Below are positions 4,993 through 5,380 of a DNA stretch of 5,380 nt, piece by piece. The stretch comes from Mollicutes bacterium (lineage in GTDB: Bacteria; Bacillota_I; Bacilli_A; Izemoplasmatales; Izemoplasmataceae): NCBI GenBank assembly GCA_003559585.1, contig PWKX01000195.1, positions 1 through 5,380 of the forward strand, given 5' to 3'. The notes beneath the pieces were generated by a model that saw only the letters and a list, made by a program, of their open reading frames with translations, searched no databases and was not told where the DNA came from. The stretch's first letter is position 1; every line of letters starts with the position of its first letter. Both the position numbers and the translations under genes were made by a program.

Positions 4993-5348
4993 TGAGCTGG
5001 GGGTCGTGCACCAAAGTGTACGAGGGACACGGCAATGTACTGACCTTCGTGCCTTACGCTGACACTCGATCACGCGAGCTGCTTGATATGTCAGGCGTTA
5101 CTGAGGTGCGAGTCTGTGTAGGCAGCTCTCCGGTTGCGTCAAGCACACTTAACCCTACGTCCATTGTGTGGGAGCAGGAAGACCCACTGGATTCGGACAG
5201 CAGATGGCTGCTACGCCTGAAGCTGGGGCTGCTCCCTGATCTTGTGACTGGGGAGCAGAGAGTCCGTATTGTGGCGTATGACGCAGCTTACCCTAACGGT
5301 CTGGTAGTAACGGACTCGTTTCATGTAGACGTGGTAGGGCCTTGCTAA
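4992..5348 (+). CDS. Hypothetical small beta-rich phage protein
   Basis: This 118-aa protein is not recognised as a named family. It reads as one compact beta-sandwich: GNVLTFVPYAD (14-24), VTEVRVCVGSSPVASS (36-51), TSIVWEQE (56-63), RWLLRLKLGLLPDLVTGEQRVRIVAYDAAYPNGLVVTDSFHVDVV when read on from 71. The ending, where a YPNGLVV-type segment is followed by a final strand, is reminiscent of small phage tail or capsid accessory proteins, but this is an impression only. The start ATG 4992 overlaps the previous stop (TAATG), and no strong Shine-Dalgarno precedes it, so translation probably depends on the upstream gene. Composition (about 56% GC) returns to the level of the repeat-protein gene. Its fixed coupling to both neighbours suggests a structural partner role. 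Confidence 0.7.
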   Translation: MSWGSCTKVYEGHGNVLTFVPYADTRSRELLDMSGVTEVRVCVGSSPVASSTLNPTSIVWEQEDPLDSDSRWLLRLKLGLLPDLVTGEQRVRIVAYDAAYPNGLVVTDSFHVDVVGPC

Positions 5349-5380
5349 TGGCTAGTGCACGGGATACTGATCTGCTCACA
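5348..5380 (+). CDS. Start of the next gene, cut by the window edge
   Basis: ATG 5348-5350 overlaps the TAA stop at 5346-5348 (TAATG). AGGG at 5336-5339 lies 8 nt upstream. Only 11 codons are visible (MASARDTDLLT), with no stop. It continues the coupled chain of late genes. Nothing can be said about its product. Confidence 0.6.
   Translation, partial: MASARDTDLLT

Overview
The window looks like part of the late structural (tail and host-recognition) region of a tailed bacteriophage or prophage. All seven complete genes, and an eighth that runs off the right edge, lie on the + strand and are tightly packed. The recognisable protein types are phage virion types: a short particle protein with an LSAEEVDDNF adaptor motif, a glycine-rich tail-adhesin-like protein, a right-handed beta-helix tailspike-like protein, and a small tail protein of the kind often annotated only as hypothetical. 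No integrase, replication, lysis, tRNA, IS or CRISPR feature is visible. The host cannot be named. Base composition is about 51-57% GC outside the glycine-rich gene and the 4585-4992 gene, Shine-Dalgarno sequences are good, and the proteins are poor in lysine and rich in Asp/Glu. This fits a Gram-negative, possibly marine or salt-tolerant host, but that is inference.

Layout. Positions 5-1811 hold three genes coupled by TAATG stop/start overlaps: a 146-aa beta-rich particle protein, a 298-aa glycine-rich adhesin-like protein, and a 156-aa protein ending in a Trp/Pro-rich motif. Positions 1855-4529 hold two larger genes with their own Shine-Dalgarno sequences and short spacers: a 534-aa beta-helix tailspike candidate, and a 351-aa highly acidic, lysine-free and cysteine-free protein built from about a dozen 21-24 residue repeats. 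After a 55-nt gap with a hairpin comes a 135-aa phage structural protein whose DNA is much more GC-rich (about 68%) than its neighbours. It is coupled by TAATG to a 118-aa beta-rich protein, which is coupled in the same way to the cut-off last gene.

Taken together, the genes read as a set of exposed virion parts. Two different host-binding architectures, glycine-rich and beta-helix, sit next to a modular repeat protein. The block from 1812 to 4584, where the coupling is broken, looks like a place where adhesin cassettes have been exchanged. The most unusual element is the acidic repeat protein at 3474-4529. It has a duplicated N-terminal YS...YTW module, two alternating repeat types of different length, and a recurrent His-Gly at the ends of one type.
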